A DNA stretch of 64,000 nt, from NCBI RefSeq assembly GCF_050942425.1, contig NZ_CP192063.1:4712001-4776000 (forward strand), in the 5' to 3' direction. A program made the translations under genes and the position numbers. This document shows, one piece after another, positions 8,272-19,213 of the stretch (positions are counted from its first letter, which is position 1; every line of letters starts with the position of its first letter). The notes under the pieces were generated by a model that saw only the letters and a program-made list of their open reading frames with translations, ran no database searches and was not told where the DNA came from. This DNA is from Actinoallomurus sp050942425 (GTDB lineage Bacteria; Actinomycetota; Actinomycetes; Streptosporangiales; Streptosporangiaceae).

Positions 8272-9309
8272 GTGAGCGACGAGCGCTTCGTCTCGCCGGT
8301 CGCGGACGGCGAGGAGAAGGTCATCGAGGCGGCGCTGCGGCCCAAGCGCCTGGACGAGTTCATCGGCCAGGCACGGGTCCGCGAGCAGCTCTCCCTCGTC
8401 CTGCACAGCGCCCTGCGGCGCGGCCGCCCGCCGGACCACCTGCTGATGTCCGGGCCGCCCGGCCTCGGCAAGACCACCCTCGCCATGATCATCTCGAGCG
8501 AGCTCGGCATGCCGTTGCGGATCTCCTCCGGCCCGGCGATCGAGCGCGCCGGCGACCTCGCGGCCGTGCTGTCCACCCTCTCCGAGGGCGAGGTGCTGTT
8601 CCTCGACGAGATCCACCGGATGGCCCGCCCCGCCGAGGAGATGCTGTACGTCGCGATGGAGGACTTCCGGGTCGACGTCGTCGTCGGCAAAGGGCCGGGC
8701 GCGACCGCGATCCCGCTCGACATCGCGCCGTTCACCCTCGTGGGCGCGACGACCCGGGCCGGGCTGCTGCCCGCGCCGCTGCGCGACCGGTTCGGCTTCG
8801 TCGCCCACATGGACTTCTACGAGCCGGCCGATCTGGAGCGGATCATCCACCGGTCGGCCCGGCTGCTCGACGTGCGGATGGACGACGACGGCGGGGCCGA
8901 GATCGCCCGGCGGGCCCGGGGCACGCCCCGGATCGCCAACCGGCTGCTGCGTCGCGTCCGTGACTACGCCGAGGTGCGCGCCGACGGCGTGATCACCGAG
9001 GAGGTCGCACGGCAGGCGCTCACGTTGTACGAGGTGGACGCCGACGGGCTGGACCGGCTCGACCGGTCGGTGCTGGACGCGCTGCTGACGAAGTTCGGCG
9101 GCGGCCCCGTCGGCCTGTCGACCCTCGCCGTGGCGGTCGGCGAAGAGCCGGAGACGGTCGAGGTCGTCGCCGAGCCCTTTCTCGTACGAAAAGGCCTTAT
9201 CGCCCGGACCCCGCGGGGGCGGATCGCGACACCGGCCGCCTGGCGGCACCTCGGACTCGCACCGCCGCCCACGGCGGAAGGTACGCTTTTCGAAGTGGAG
9301 GAGGAGTGA
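8272..9309 (+). CDS. ruvB: Holliday junction branch migration ATPase RuvB
   Basis: AAA+ helicase motor of branch migration. The 345-residue protein has Walker A GPPGLGKTT (61-69), Walker B with DEIH (112-115), sensor 1 GATTRAG, and the C-terminal winged-helix domain that contacts DNA (AEPFLVRKGLIARTPRGR). The start is GTG. It is the last gene of the ruv group; a 156-bp gap with a possible promoter separates it from yajC. Confidence 0.97.
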   Translation: MSDERFVSPVADGEEKVIEAALRPKRLDEFIGQARVREQLSLVLHSALRRGRPPDHLLMSGPPGLGKTTLAMIISSELGMPLRISSGPAIERAGDLAAVLSTLSEGEVLFLDEIHRMARPAEEMLYVAMEDFRVDVVVGKGPGATAIPLDIAPFTLVGATTRAGLLPAPLRDRFGFVAHMDFYEPADLERIIHRSARLLDVRMDDDGGAEIARRARGTPRIANRLLRRVRDYAEVRADGVITEEVARQALTLYEVDADGLDRLDRSVLDALLTKFGGGPVGLSTLAVAVGEEPETVEVVAEPFLVRKGLIARTPRGRIATPAAWRHLGLAPPPTAEGTLFEVEEE

Positions 9310-9343
9310 CGGGAACTTCTCGGTGTACGGGTTCGTCACGTCG

Positions 9344-9373
9344 TTGCCGGGGTTTCAGGTACTCCTTTACACT
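9344..9373 (+). promoter_or_regulatory. Candidate promoter for yajC-secDF
   Basis: TTGCCG (9344-9349) and TACACT (9368-9373) separated by 18 bp lie in the ruvB-yajC gap, about 90 bp upstream of yajC. The match to a housekeeping sigma promoter is reasonable but not exact. Confidence 0.4.
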
Positions 9374-9465
9374 CCGGAGCTTGGTCGCCGTCAGTAGATG
9401 ACGCGCCTTCGCGGCGCGAAATAGCCGGCGGCTAGCTCAACACATCACATCGGAAGGATGCCCCG

Positions 9466-9990
9466 GTGCAGGGCAACACAACACTCACAGCGCTCACTCA
9501 TGTCGCCGCGGCGAAGAGCGGCAGCAATCCATTGGTGTCGCTGCTGCCTCTGATCCTCATCGTCGTGGTCTTCTATTTCCTGCTGATCCGCCCGCAGCGC
9601 AAGCGGCAGCAGCAGCAGGCCCAGCTGCAGAACCAGATCGAGCCGGGCCAGCGGGTCATGACGACCGCGGGAATGATCGCGACGGTCGCCGCCGTGGAGG
9701 ACGACGCGATCGTCCTGGAGATCGCCCCGGGCGTCGAGGCCCGTTTCGTCAAGCAGGCCGTCGGCCAGGTGATCGACGACCCCTCCGATGAGGAAGAGGA
9801 GGAGGAAGAGACCGACGAGGTCGAGGAGACCGAGGCGGCCGCCGAGGAGCAGAAGGACGGCGCCGACGCGGAGGTCGCGCAGGACGACATCGAGCCGAAG
9901 ACCGAGGCGAAGACCGTCGTCGACGACACCAAGCCCGCAGAAACGGTGAAGGACGACGAGCAGAAGGCCGACAAGAAGCCGTCGGCTTGA
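9466..9990 (+). CDS. yajC: Preprotein translocase accessory subunit YajC
   Basis: Single-pass membrane protein that associates with SecDF. In its 174 residues a hydrophobic helix spans about 22-42 (LVSLLPLILIVVVFYFLLI), followed by the family motif RPQRKRQQQQ and the conserved GQRVMTTAGM. The cytoplasmic tail from about residue 107 is an unusually long acidic Glu/Asp/Lys-rich, probably disordered stretch. The start is GTG. secD follows after 38 bp, giving the standard yajC-secD-secF operon. Confidence 0.95.
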   Translation: MQGNTTLTALTHVAAAKSGSNPLVSLLPLILIVVVFYFLLIRPQRKRQQQQAQLQNQIEPGQRVMTTAGMIATVAAVEDDAIVLEIAPGVEARFVKQAVGQVIDDPSDEEEEEEETDEVEETEAAAEEQKDGADAEVAQDDIEPKTEAKTVVDDTKPAETVKDDEQKADKKPSA

Positions 9991-10028
9991 CCTACACCTG
10001 ACCCGCAGATAAAGGACGAAAGACGACC

Positions 10029-11855
10029 GTGGCTCCGCCTAGCAGAAACGTTCCAAGACCTGGGCGCACTCTTCTCGCGCTGTTCGTGATCGTCGCAGCC
10101 CTGGTGGGCGTGATGTTCTGGCAGGGCCAAAAGACGCCCAAACTGGCTCTTGACCTCGCCGGTGGCACCACCGTGACACTGACGGCGGAGCCTACGAAGC
10201 CCGGTGCCAAGATCGGCGCGGGTGAGATGGGTCAGGCGCTCAACATCATGCGTGAGCGCGTGAACAGCCTGGGTGTCTCCGAGGCGGAGGTCACCAAGCA
10301 GGGCAGCAACGTCATCGTCGTCCAGGTCCCCGGCAAGGGCCAGGAGCGTGTCGCCAAGCTCGTCGGCACCACGGCCAAGCTGGAGTTCCGCCAGGTGCTC
10401 GTGGCCGAGCCGGTGGGCGTCCCGAAGTCGACGCCGACGCCCACGCCCAGCCCGACGAGCACGGGCAAGACCAAGGGCGGCGCCAAGCCCTCCGGGAGCG
10501 CGAAGCCCTCTGGCAGCGCGAAGCCGTCCGGCAGCGCCAGCCCGTCGGGTTCGGCCAGTGCCACGCCCAAGGGCCGGGCGCTCGCCCAGGCCCTCACCAA
10601 GGCGACGCCGAAGCCGTCGACGTCGGGCAAGGCCGGCGCGAGCCCGAAGGCGACCCAGTCGCTCAGCCCGCAGCAGCTCCAGCAGTTGCAGCAACAGCTC
10701 CAGCAGCAGCAACAGCAGCAGACGGGCGAGGACTTCTCCGGCGTCGACCCGGCCGTCAAGGCGCAGTTCGACAAGCTGACCTGCACCGGCGCCGACGTGG
10801 GTCAGGGGCAGACGCTCGACGCCAACAAGCAGGCGGCGATCTGCGCCCGGCCCGACCCCAAGACCCAAAAGGTCGACTACAAGTTCATCCTGAGCCCGGC
10901 CAAGATCTCCGGAGACCAGGTCACCAAGGCGCAGGCGCTGCCGCCGGACCCGCAGAACGGCCGGATGCAGTGGACCGTCAACCTCGATCTCAACGGCCAG
11001 GCGACCGGCGCGTTCGCCAAGTTCACGCAGCAGGCCGCCGCGCTCGGGGAGAACAACACCCGTAACCACTTCGCGATCGTCCTCGACGGCACGGTGTACT
11101 CCTGGCCGGGCGTCAAGGAGGCGATCACCTCCGGCAACGCGCAGATCGAGGGCCAGTTCAACCAGGCGGACGCCACCGACCTGGCCAACGTGCTGAAGTT
11201 CGGCGCGCTGCCGCTGAAGTTCAAGCAAGGCTCGCTGGAGTCGGTCTCGGCGACGCTCGGCAAGGACCAGCTGTCCGCCGGTCTCATCGCCGGCGCGATC
11301 GGCCTGGGCCTGGTCGTGCTCTACTGCCTGATGTACTACCGCGGGCTCGGCTTCGTCGCGATCTCCAGCCTGGCGATCGCGGGGATCATCACGTACGAGT
11401 CGATCGTGCTGCTCGGCAAGTTCATCGACTTCCGGATGTCCCTGGCCGGCATCGCCGGTGCGATCGTGGCGGTCGGTATCACTGCGGACTCCTTCGTCGT
11501 GTTCTTCGAACGACTACGGGACGAGGTTCGTGAGGGCCGCACCCTCCGGACCGCCGTCGAACGCGGCTGGGTGCGCGCCCGGCGCACGATCATCGTCGCC
11601 GACGCGGTGTCGTTCATCGCGGCCCTGCTGCTGTACTGGTTCGCCATCGGCGGGGTGAAGGGCTTCGCGTTCACGCTCGGGCTCACTACGCTGATCGACG
11701 TGGTCGTGGTGTTCTTCTTCACCAAGCCGCTCGTCACGCTGCTGGCCCGGACGAAGTTCTTCGGTCGCGGCCATCGATGGTCCGGCCTCGATCCGACGAC
11801 GCTGGGCATGAAGAAGCGCGTCACCGCCCGTCCCGCCAGCACCAAGGAGGCCTGA
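10029..11855 (+). CDS. secD: Protein translocase subunit SecD
   Basis: RND-type subunit that uses the proton gradient to help SecYEG release exported proteins. The 608-residue protein has TM1 at about 14-31 and the conserved first-domain signature around LALDLAGGT (39-47). A large extracellular P1 domain follows. The C-terminal TM bundle includes GIAGAIVAVGITADSFVVFFER. Within P1, residues about 133-231 are low complexity: Thr/Pro, then repeats of PSGSAK, then a Gln-rich run. Two cysteines (252 and 272) follow. Such inserts occur in actinobacterial SecD, but this one is long. The stop overlaps secF by one base (TGATG). Confidence 0.95.
   Translation: MAPPSRNVPRPGRTLLALFVIVAALVGVMFWQGQKTPKLALDLAGGTTVTLTAEPTKPGAKIGAGEMGQALNIMRERVNSLGVSEAEVTKQGSNVIVVQVPGKGQERVAKLVGTTAKLEFRQVLVAEPVGVPKSTPTPTPSPTSTGKTKGGAKPSGSAKPSGSAKPSGSASPSGSASATPKGRALAQALTKATPKPSTSGKAGASPKATQSLSPQQLQQLQQQLQQQQQQQTGEDFSGVDPAVKAQFDKLTCTGADVGQGQTLDANKQAAICARPDPKTQKVDYKFILSPAKISGDQVTKAQALPPDPQNGRMQWTVNLDLNGQATGAFAKFTQQAAALGENNTRNHFAIVLDGTVYSWPGVKEAITSGNAQIEGQFNQADATDLANVLKFGALPLKFKQGSLESVSATLGKDQLSAGLIAGAIGLGLVVLYCLMYYRGLGFVAISSLAIAGIITYESIVLLGKFIDFRMSLAGIAGAIVAVGITADSFVVFFERLRDEVREGRTLRTAVERGWVRARRTIIVADAVSFIAALLLYWFAIGGVKGFAFTLGLTTLIDVVVVFFFTKPLVTLLARTKFFGRGHRWSGLDPTTLGMKKRVTARPASTKEA
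10488..10725 (+). repeat. Low-complexity repeats inside secD
   Basis: Imperfect 18-bp repeats encode PSGSAK units (about 10488-10560). Further on is a CAG/CAA-rich tract (about 10670-10722) encoding 15 glutamines within 19 residues. Both stay in frame with secD and probably vary in copy number between strains through slippage. Confidence 0.8.
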
Positions 11856-13009
11856 TGTCACGGCTGGGCAACATCGGCGGCCGCCTTCACCGCGGTGAGG
11901 TCTCACTCGACTTCGTCGGGCGGCAGAAGACCTGGTACGCCATCTCCGGGCTCATCCTGCTCGTCAGCGTCGTGTCGCTGCTCACGCTCGGCCTGAACTT
12001 CGGCGTGGAGTTCAAGGGCGGCACGGTCTTCCAGTTCCCGACGAGGTCCGGCGTGACGACCTCGGACGCCCGCGCGGCGGTCAAGGACTCCGGGGTCGTC
12101 AAGGAGGACCCCATCGTCCAGAAGACCGGCACCGGCTGGCGCGTCCAGACCGAGAGCCTGGGTTCGGAGGACATCGCCAAGGTGCAGAGCTCGGTGCAGC
12201 AGAAGCTGCATCTGGCCAAGGTCGATGACGTCAGCCCGCAGAGCGTCGGCGCGAGCTGGGGGAAGGACATCTCCCAGAAGGCGCTCCAGGGCCTGCTGAT
12301 CTTCCTGGTCGCGATCATCATCTACCTGTCGGTCGCCTTCGAATGGCGGATGGCGGTCGCGGCGATCATCGCGCTGGCACACGACATCCTCATCACGGTC
12401 GGCGTCTACTCGCTCGTGCAGTTCGAGGTGACGCCCTCCTCGGTCGTCGGCCTGCTGACCATCCTCGGGTACTCCCTGTACGACACGGTCGTCGTGTTCG
12501 ACAAGGTCCGGGAGAACACCCGGTCGCTGACCACCTCGAACACCATGACCTATAGCCAGGCGGCGAACCTCGCGGTCAACCAGACCCTGGTCCGGTCGAT
12601 CAACACCTCGGTCATCGCGCTGCTGCCGGTGGCGGGCCTGCTGTTCATCGGCGCGGGCGTCCTCGGCGCCGGCACGCTGAAGGACCTGGCCCTCGTCCTG
12701 TTCGTCGGCATGATGGCCGGTGCGTACTCCTCCATCTGCATCGCGACGCCGATCGTCGCCGACCTGCAGGAGCGGCAGGAGAAGTACAAGACGCTGGCCA
12801 AGCGGGTAGCGGCCAAGGCCAACAGCCCGAAGCGCAAGGCCAAGCCGGACGTCGAGGTCGCGGAGCTGCCCGACGGCGACGCCGAGGACGAGGACGAGGG
12901 CGAGGCATCCTCTGTCGGGGCCGGTGTCCGGGTCGTGCAGAATGGTCCGCGGCAACAGCCCCGCCGGGGCGGCGCGAAGGGCCGACCCAGCGGCAAGAAG
13001 AAGCGCTGA
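11855..13009 (+). CDS. secF: Protein translocase subunit SecF
   Basis: Partner of SecD. The 384-residue protein has TM1 near residues 27-47, the SecF signature LNFGVEFKGGTVFQF, and a C-terminal five-helix bundle with GYSLYDTVVVFDKVREN. A charged tail of about 85 residues ends in a Lys/Arg cluster (PSGKKKR), typical of actinobacterial SecF. The ATG at 11855 is used because it overlaps the secD stop and follows AAGGAGG; longer in-frame extensions lie inside secD. Confidence 0.95.
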   Translation: MSRLGNIGGRLHRGEVSLDFVGRQKTWYAISGLILLVSVVSLLTLGLNFGVEFKGGTVFQFPTRSGVTTSDARAAVKDSGVVKEDPIVQKTGTGWRVQTESLGSEDIAKVQSSVQQKLHLAKVDDVSPQSVGASWGKDISQKALQGLLIFLVAIIIYLSVAFEWRMAVAAIIALAHDILITVGVYSLVQFEVTPSSVVGLLTILGYSLYDTVVVFDKVRENTRSLTTSNTMTYSQAANLAVNQTLVRSINTSVIALLPVAGLLFIGAGVLGAGTLKDLALVLFVGMMAGAYSSICIATPIVADLQERQEKYKTLAKRVAAKANSPKRKAKPDVEVAELPDGDAEDEDEGEASSVGAGVRVVQNGPRQQPRRGGAKGRPSGKKKR

Positions 13010-13012
13010 GTC

Positions 13013-13048
13013 CATCCCGCGACGGATCGTGTGATCCGTCGCGGGATG
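13013..13048. terminator. Strong hairpin between secF and apt
   Basis: A perfect 16-bp inverted repeat (arms 13013-13028 and 13033-13048, arm CATCCCGCGACGGATC) with a 4-nt loop begins 4 bp after the secF stop. It is probably the terminator of yajC-secDF. It also rules against apt starting at the GTG or ATG codons within it. Confidence 0.75.
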
Positions 13049-13066
13049 GCGTCTTTGAGGAGGAAC

Positions 13067-13606
13067 GTGACCTCGCGACCGGTCGACCTGACGAAACTGA
13101 TCAACGAGCGGATCCGCGAGGTTCCCGACTACCCCAAGCCCGGGGTGATCTTCAAGGACATCAGCCCGCTGCTGGCCGACCACACCGCGTTCGCGGCCGT
13201 CGTCGACGCCATCGTGGCCTACTACGGGCGGGGCACCATCGACAAGGTCGTCGGGATCGAGGCCCGCGGCTTCATCCTGGCGGCCCCGGTCGCCTACCAC
13301 TTCGGTGCCGGGTTCGTGCCGGTCCGCAAGAAGGGCAAGCTGCCGGCCGCGACGTACGACGAGAGCTACGACCTCGAGTACGGCAGCGAGACCATCGAGG
13401 TCCACCAGGACGCCCTCGCACCGGGCGAGCAGGTGCTGATCGTCGACGACGTACTGGCCACGGGCGGCACGGCCGCGGCGACCGTCGAGCTCGTCCGCCG
13501 TTCGGGGGCCGAGGTCGCGGGCCTGTCCGTGCTCATCGAGCTCGGCTTCCTCCAGGGCCGGGACCGGCTGACCGGCCTGGACGTCCACGCCCTCATCCAG
13601 GGCTGA
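13067..13606 (+). CDS. apt: Adenine phosphoribosyltransferase
   Basis: Salvages adenine to AMP using PRPP. The 179-residue protein has the PRPP-binding signature VLIVDDVLATGGTA (123-136), the RARGF-like loop GIEARGFI and the substrate loop VRKKGKLP, all as in bacterial Apt. The start is placed at GTG 13067 because GAGGAGG lies just upstream. Upstream in-frame starts at 13031 and 13046 fall in the loop or arm of a perfect hairpin. In Actinobacteria apt usually lies between secDF and rel, as here. Confidence 0.93.
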   Translation: MTSRPVDLTKLINERIREVPDYPKPGVIFKDISPLLADHTAFAAVVDAIVAYYGRGTIDKVVGIEARGFILAAPVAYHFGAGFVPVRKKGKLPAATYDESYDLEYGSETIEVHQDALAPGEQVLIVDDVLATGGTAAATVELVRRSGAEVAGLSVLIELGFLQGRDRLTGLDVHALIQG

Positions 13607-13618
13607 CCCTCTCTCACG

Positions 13619-13651
13619 AGCCCGTACGGCGCCTCAGGCACCGTACGGGCT
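13619..13651. terminator. Bidirectional terminator between apt and the PBP gene
   Basis: Arms AGCCCGTACGG (13619-13629) and CCGTACGGGCT (13641-13651) are perfect, and an inner GCC/GGC pair extends the stem. It lies between convergent genes, so it can serve both. Confidence 0.65.
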
Positions 13652-13749
13652 TCTCCGTGCCCCGAGCGCCATCCACGTCTCCTACGGGCTTGTCCGTGTC
13701 CGTCGGCGGCCGCCGGGCGACGTGCGGGTTCGCGCCGGCCCGGCGGGCG

Positions 13750-15189
13750 TCAGAGCACCTTGAGGGCCTGGACCATGCGGGTGGCGATCGGCCCGGCGGC
13801 GTCGGCACCGAAGCCGCTGCCCTCGGTGACCACCGCGAACGCGATCTTCGGGTCGTCGGCGGGCGCGAACCCGGCGAACCACCGTTCGTTGTACGGCAGG
13901 CCGGTCTCCGCGGTGCCGGTCTTGCCGGCGATGCCGGTCGGCACCTTGCCGCGCGCGGTGCCGGTCTGGACGACCTCCCGCATCATGTCCTGCAGCTGGC
14001 TCGCCGTCTGTGAACTCGTCGCCCGGAACAACTCCCGGGGAGACGCGGCCTCGATCTCGGACTGGTCGGGCGAGACGACCCGCTGGATGAGGTACGGCTT
14101 CATCACGACGCCCCCGTGGGCGACGGCGGCGGCCGCGAGGGCCATCTGCAGCGGCGTCGCCGAGACGCTGCCCTGGCCGATGCCGCTGCGCCCGACGTCG
14201 TCGCCGCCCATGTTCTTCGGGTAGACGCTCGCGGCGCTGCTCAGGGCGTTCTCGATCGGGATGCGCTGCCCGAAGCCGAAGCCCGTGGCCTCGGCACCGA
14301 GATTTCGCTGGCCCATGTCCAGGGCGAGCTTGCCGAACGTGCTGTTGCACGACTGCGCGAAGGCCTCGATGAGCGGTAGCTGTCCGCCGTTGCACGGCCC
14401 GGAGTCGGCGTCGTTGTGCAGCGGGTTCCCGGAGGGGAGGGTGAGCACGCCAGGAGTGTCGACGGGACTGTCCTTGGTCAGGCCCTGCTTGTCCATCCCC
14501 GCGGCCGACGTGATGATCTTGAATGTCGAGCCCGGCGCGAAACTTTCATCGATCGCCTTGTCGATGAGCGGGCTGCCGGACGCCTTCAGCAGCCGGTTGT
14601 ACGCCCGCGTCGACGCGGTGGTGTCGTGCACCGCGACCGTGTTGGCGTCGAATGACGGATAGGACGCCATCACCTTGATCGCGCCGGTCCGTACGTCGAT
14701 GGCGATCGCGGCGGCGCGGCGCGAGGTGCTCGAACGCAGGGCGTCGTAGGTGGTGCGCTGGGCGTCCGGGTCGATGGTCGTCTGCACGGTGGCGCCCCGC
14801 GGCGTCTTGCCGACGATCGCGTCGAACCAGTGCTGGACGGTCAGTCTCGGGTCGGTTCCGGCCAGCAGGCCGTCGGCCGCGGCCTCGACGCCGGTCACGG
14901 AGCCGCTCGGCGCGAAGTAGCCGGTGACCGGCGCGAAGATCTCCGAGTCCGGATACACGCGCTGGTACTTGAAGTCCTTGTTGCCGGTGTCGCGGGACCG
15001 GGCGATGATCGTGCCGCCCGCCATGATCAGCCCGCGGTTCCGGTCGAACTGCGCGAGGAAGTGCCGGGCGTTCAGCGGGTCGTCGCGGAGCTTCTGCTCC
15101 TGCGAGCCCTGGATGTAGGTGACGTTCACCATGAGCGCGAGGATCATCAGCAGCGAGAAGATCGTCGCCCTGCGGAGTGTCTTGTTCAT
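13750..15189 (-). CDS. pbpA: Penicillin-binding protein 2 / PbpA-type transpeptidase
   Basis: Membrane-anchored class B transpeptidase that cross-links peptidoglycan in the periplasm-equivalent space. The 479-residue protein begins with a short basic stretch and one TM helix (about 9-27). A dimerisation-like domain follows, then the transpeptidase domain with Ser221 in PGSTFK, the SCN motif (280-282) and KTGTAE (423-428). No transglycosylase domain is present. It starts MNKTLRR like mycobacterial PbpA. The ATG at 15189 is preferred; a longer open frame runs up to 15543 but crosses the divergent rel gene. It stands alone here, not beside rodA/ftsW. Confidence 0.93.
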   Translation of the reverse strand: MNKTLRRATIFSLLMILALMVNVTYIQGSQEQKLRDDPLNARHFLAQFDRNRGLIMAGGTIIARSRDTGNKDFKYQRVYPDSEIFAPVTGYFAPSGSVTGVEAAADGLLAGTDPRLTVQHWFDAIVGKTPRGATVQTTIDPDAQRTTYDALRSSTSRRAAAIAIDVRTGAIKVMASYPSFDANTVAVHDTTASTRAYNRLLKASGSPLIDKAIDESFAPGSTFKIITSAAGMDKQGLTKDSPVDTPGVLTLPSGNPLHNDADSGPCNGGQLPLIEAFAQSCNSTFGKLALDMGQRNLGAEATGFGFGQRIPIENALSSAASVYPKNMGGDDVGRSGIGQGSVSATPLQMALAAAAVAHGGVVMKPYLIQRVVSPDQSEIEAASPRELFRATSSQTASQLQDMMREVVQTGTARGKVPTGIAGKTGTAETGLPYNERWFAGFAPADDPKIAFAVVTEGSGFGADAAGPIATRMVQALKVL

Positions 15190-15305
15190 CGGCCCCCAAC
15201 CTTCGCCGGTGCCCTCCCAGCATCCTCTCCTTCCCCGACCGGCGGTCCTATGCCATGACCGGAATGGGTGATGGGCACCGACTGGAAAACGACTACGGAT
15301 AAACT

Positions 15306-17717
<2,412 letters not shown>

Positions 17718-17725
17718 CCCGTTAA

Positions 17726-17769
17726 ATGATCGTCGGCCCGGCCCCCGCGGGGACCGGGCCGACGATCAT
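17726..17769. terminator. Bidirectional terminator between rel and the DUF349 gene
   Basis: Perfect 16-bp arms (17726-17741 and 17754-17769, arm ATGATCGTCGGCCCGG) with a 12-nt loop fill almost the whole 54-bp gap between the convergent stops. Confidence 0.8.
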
Positions 17770-17771
17770 GG

Positions 17772-19001
17772 TCAGGAGAACTCGGTGAGCGTGCGCTCGG
17801 CCTCTTCCAGCCATGCGCGGCGCGCCGTCAGCGCCTCTTCGGCGTCCTTGACGTCCTTGTCGCGTCCGCCGCGCTGGGCCTTCTCCAGGCGCGCCTCGAG
17901 CTGCTGGATCGATGCGCGCAGCTGCGTCACCGTCGCCTCGGCGCGCGCCCGGGCCTCCGGGTTGGTGCGCCGCCACTCCGACTCCTCGGCGGAGCGTACG
18001 GCCTCCTCGATCCGGCGCAGCCGGCCTTCGAGATGCTCCCGGGAGTCGCGCGGCACCATCCCGATGGACTCCCAGCGCTCCTGGATCGTCCGCAGGGCCT
18101 GACGGGCGGCGCGCACGTCCCGGATGGGGAGCAGCCGCTCAGCGTCCTCGAGGACCTTCTCCTTGAGCTCGGCGTTCTGCCGGAACTCGGCGTCGCGCTC
18201 GGCGAAGGCCGCGGAGCGGGCGGCGAAGAAGACGTCCTGCGCGCCCTTGAACCGCGCCCACAGCTCGTCCTCGACCTCACGGGACGCGCGTCCGGCCATC
18301 TTCCAGCGCCGCATCAGGTCGCGGTAGGCGGCGGCCGTGGGCCCCCAGTCGGTCGAGTTGCTCAGCGCCTCGGCCTCGGCGACCAGGTGGTCCTTCTCCG
18401 CACGGGAGTGCTCGCGCTCCTCCTCCAGGTTGGAGAAGTACGCCTTGCGGCGCTTGGTGAAGGCGTTGCGCGCGGCCGACAGCCGCTTCCACAGCGCCGT
18501 CTCGGTGGGCCGGTCGACGCGCTCGGCGGCCTTCCACTCATCGACGAGCTGACGAAGGCGCTCACCGCCGTTCTTCCAGTGCGTCTCCTCGGTCGCGATC
18601 CGCTCGGCCTCGGCGACGATGCGCTCCTTGACCTCCCGCGCGTGGCCGCGGGCCTGGTCGCGGGCGACCTTCATCTCCTCCCGGCGGCGGCCGAGCAGCC
18701 CGGTGAGGCCGTCCAGCCGCCGTGCCAGGCTGTCGAGGTCGCCGACCGCGTGGGCCTCGGTCACGGACTCCCGCAGCCGGGTGATGCTGTGCTCGGCCTG
18801 TGAGGGGGCCAGGTCCGTCGTCTTGATCCGCTGCTCCAGCAGATCGATCTCGGTGACCAGCGCGTCGTACTTGCGCCGGAAATAGGCGAGCGCCTCTTCC
18901 GGAGCACCGGCCTGCCAGGAGCCGACGGTGCGTTCGCCTTCGGCGGTCTTGACGTAGACGGTCCCGTTCTCGTCGACGCGGCCCCAGGGATCAATGGTCA
19001 C
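17772..19001 (-). CDS. DUF349 domain-containing coiled-coil protein
   Basis: A 409-residue soluble, highly charged, almost entirely helical protein. It has DUF349 repeats, recognisable by aromatic/basic spacing such as DEWKAAERV...LWKRLSAARNAF and MRRWKMAGRA...LWARFKGAQDVFF. The N-terminal ~30 residues (DPWGRVDENGTVYVKTAEGER) form a small conserved non-helical head. The function of DUF349 proteins in Actinobacteria is not established. The start is GTG. It lies downstream of the cyclophilin gene on the same strand, 212 bp away, and converges on rel, a conserved arrangement in the phylum. Confidence 0.88.
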   Translation of the reverse strand: MTIDPWGRVDENGTVYVKTAEGERTVGSWQAGAPEEALAYFRRKYDALVTEIDLLEQRIKTTDLAPSQAEHSITRLRESVTEAHAVGDLDSLARRLDGLTGLLGRRREEMKVARDQARGHAREVKERIVAEAERIATEETHWKNGGERLRQLVDEWKAAERVDRPTETALWKRLSAARNAFTKRRKAYFSNLEEEREHSRAEKDHLVAEAEALSNSTDWGPTAAAYRDLMRRWKMAGRASREVEDELWARFKGAQDVFFAARSAAFAERDAEFRQNAELKEKVLEDAERLLPIRDVRAARQALRTIQERWESIGMVPRDSREHLEGRLRRIEEAVRSAEESEWRRTNPEARARAEATVTQLRASIQQLEARLEKAQRGGRDKDVKDAEEALTARRAWLEEAERTLTEFS

Positions 19002-19213
19002 CGTCGGCCTCCCGGTCGTGGAGCGGGCCTGCCGTGAGCGGCTGGACGGCCCGGACGGAGCCGTCTCCGCCTCCCCGGCGCCGGATTCCCCAAGGATCGG
19101 TGGCGCTGGACACCGTTGCCTCCTGTATCAAGGCCCGGGCCGCTCGTCGGGCGCCGGGCCCACCGTGACGACCTCGGGAGCTTCGCTCCCGCAGGCCACC
19201 CTAACCTTGCGCA

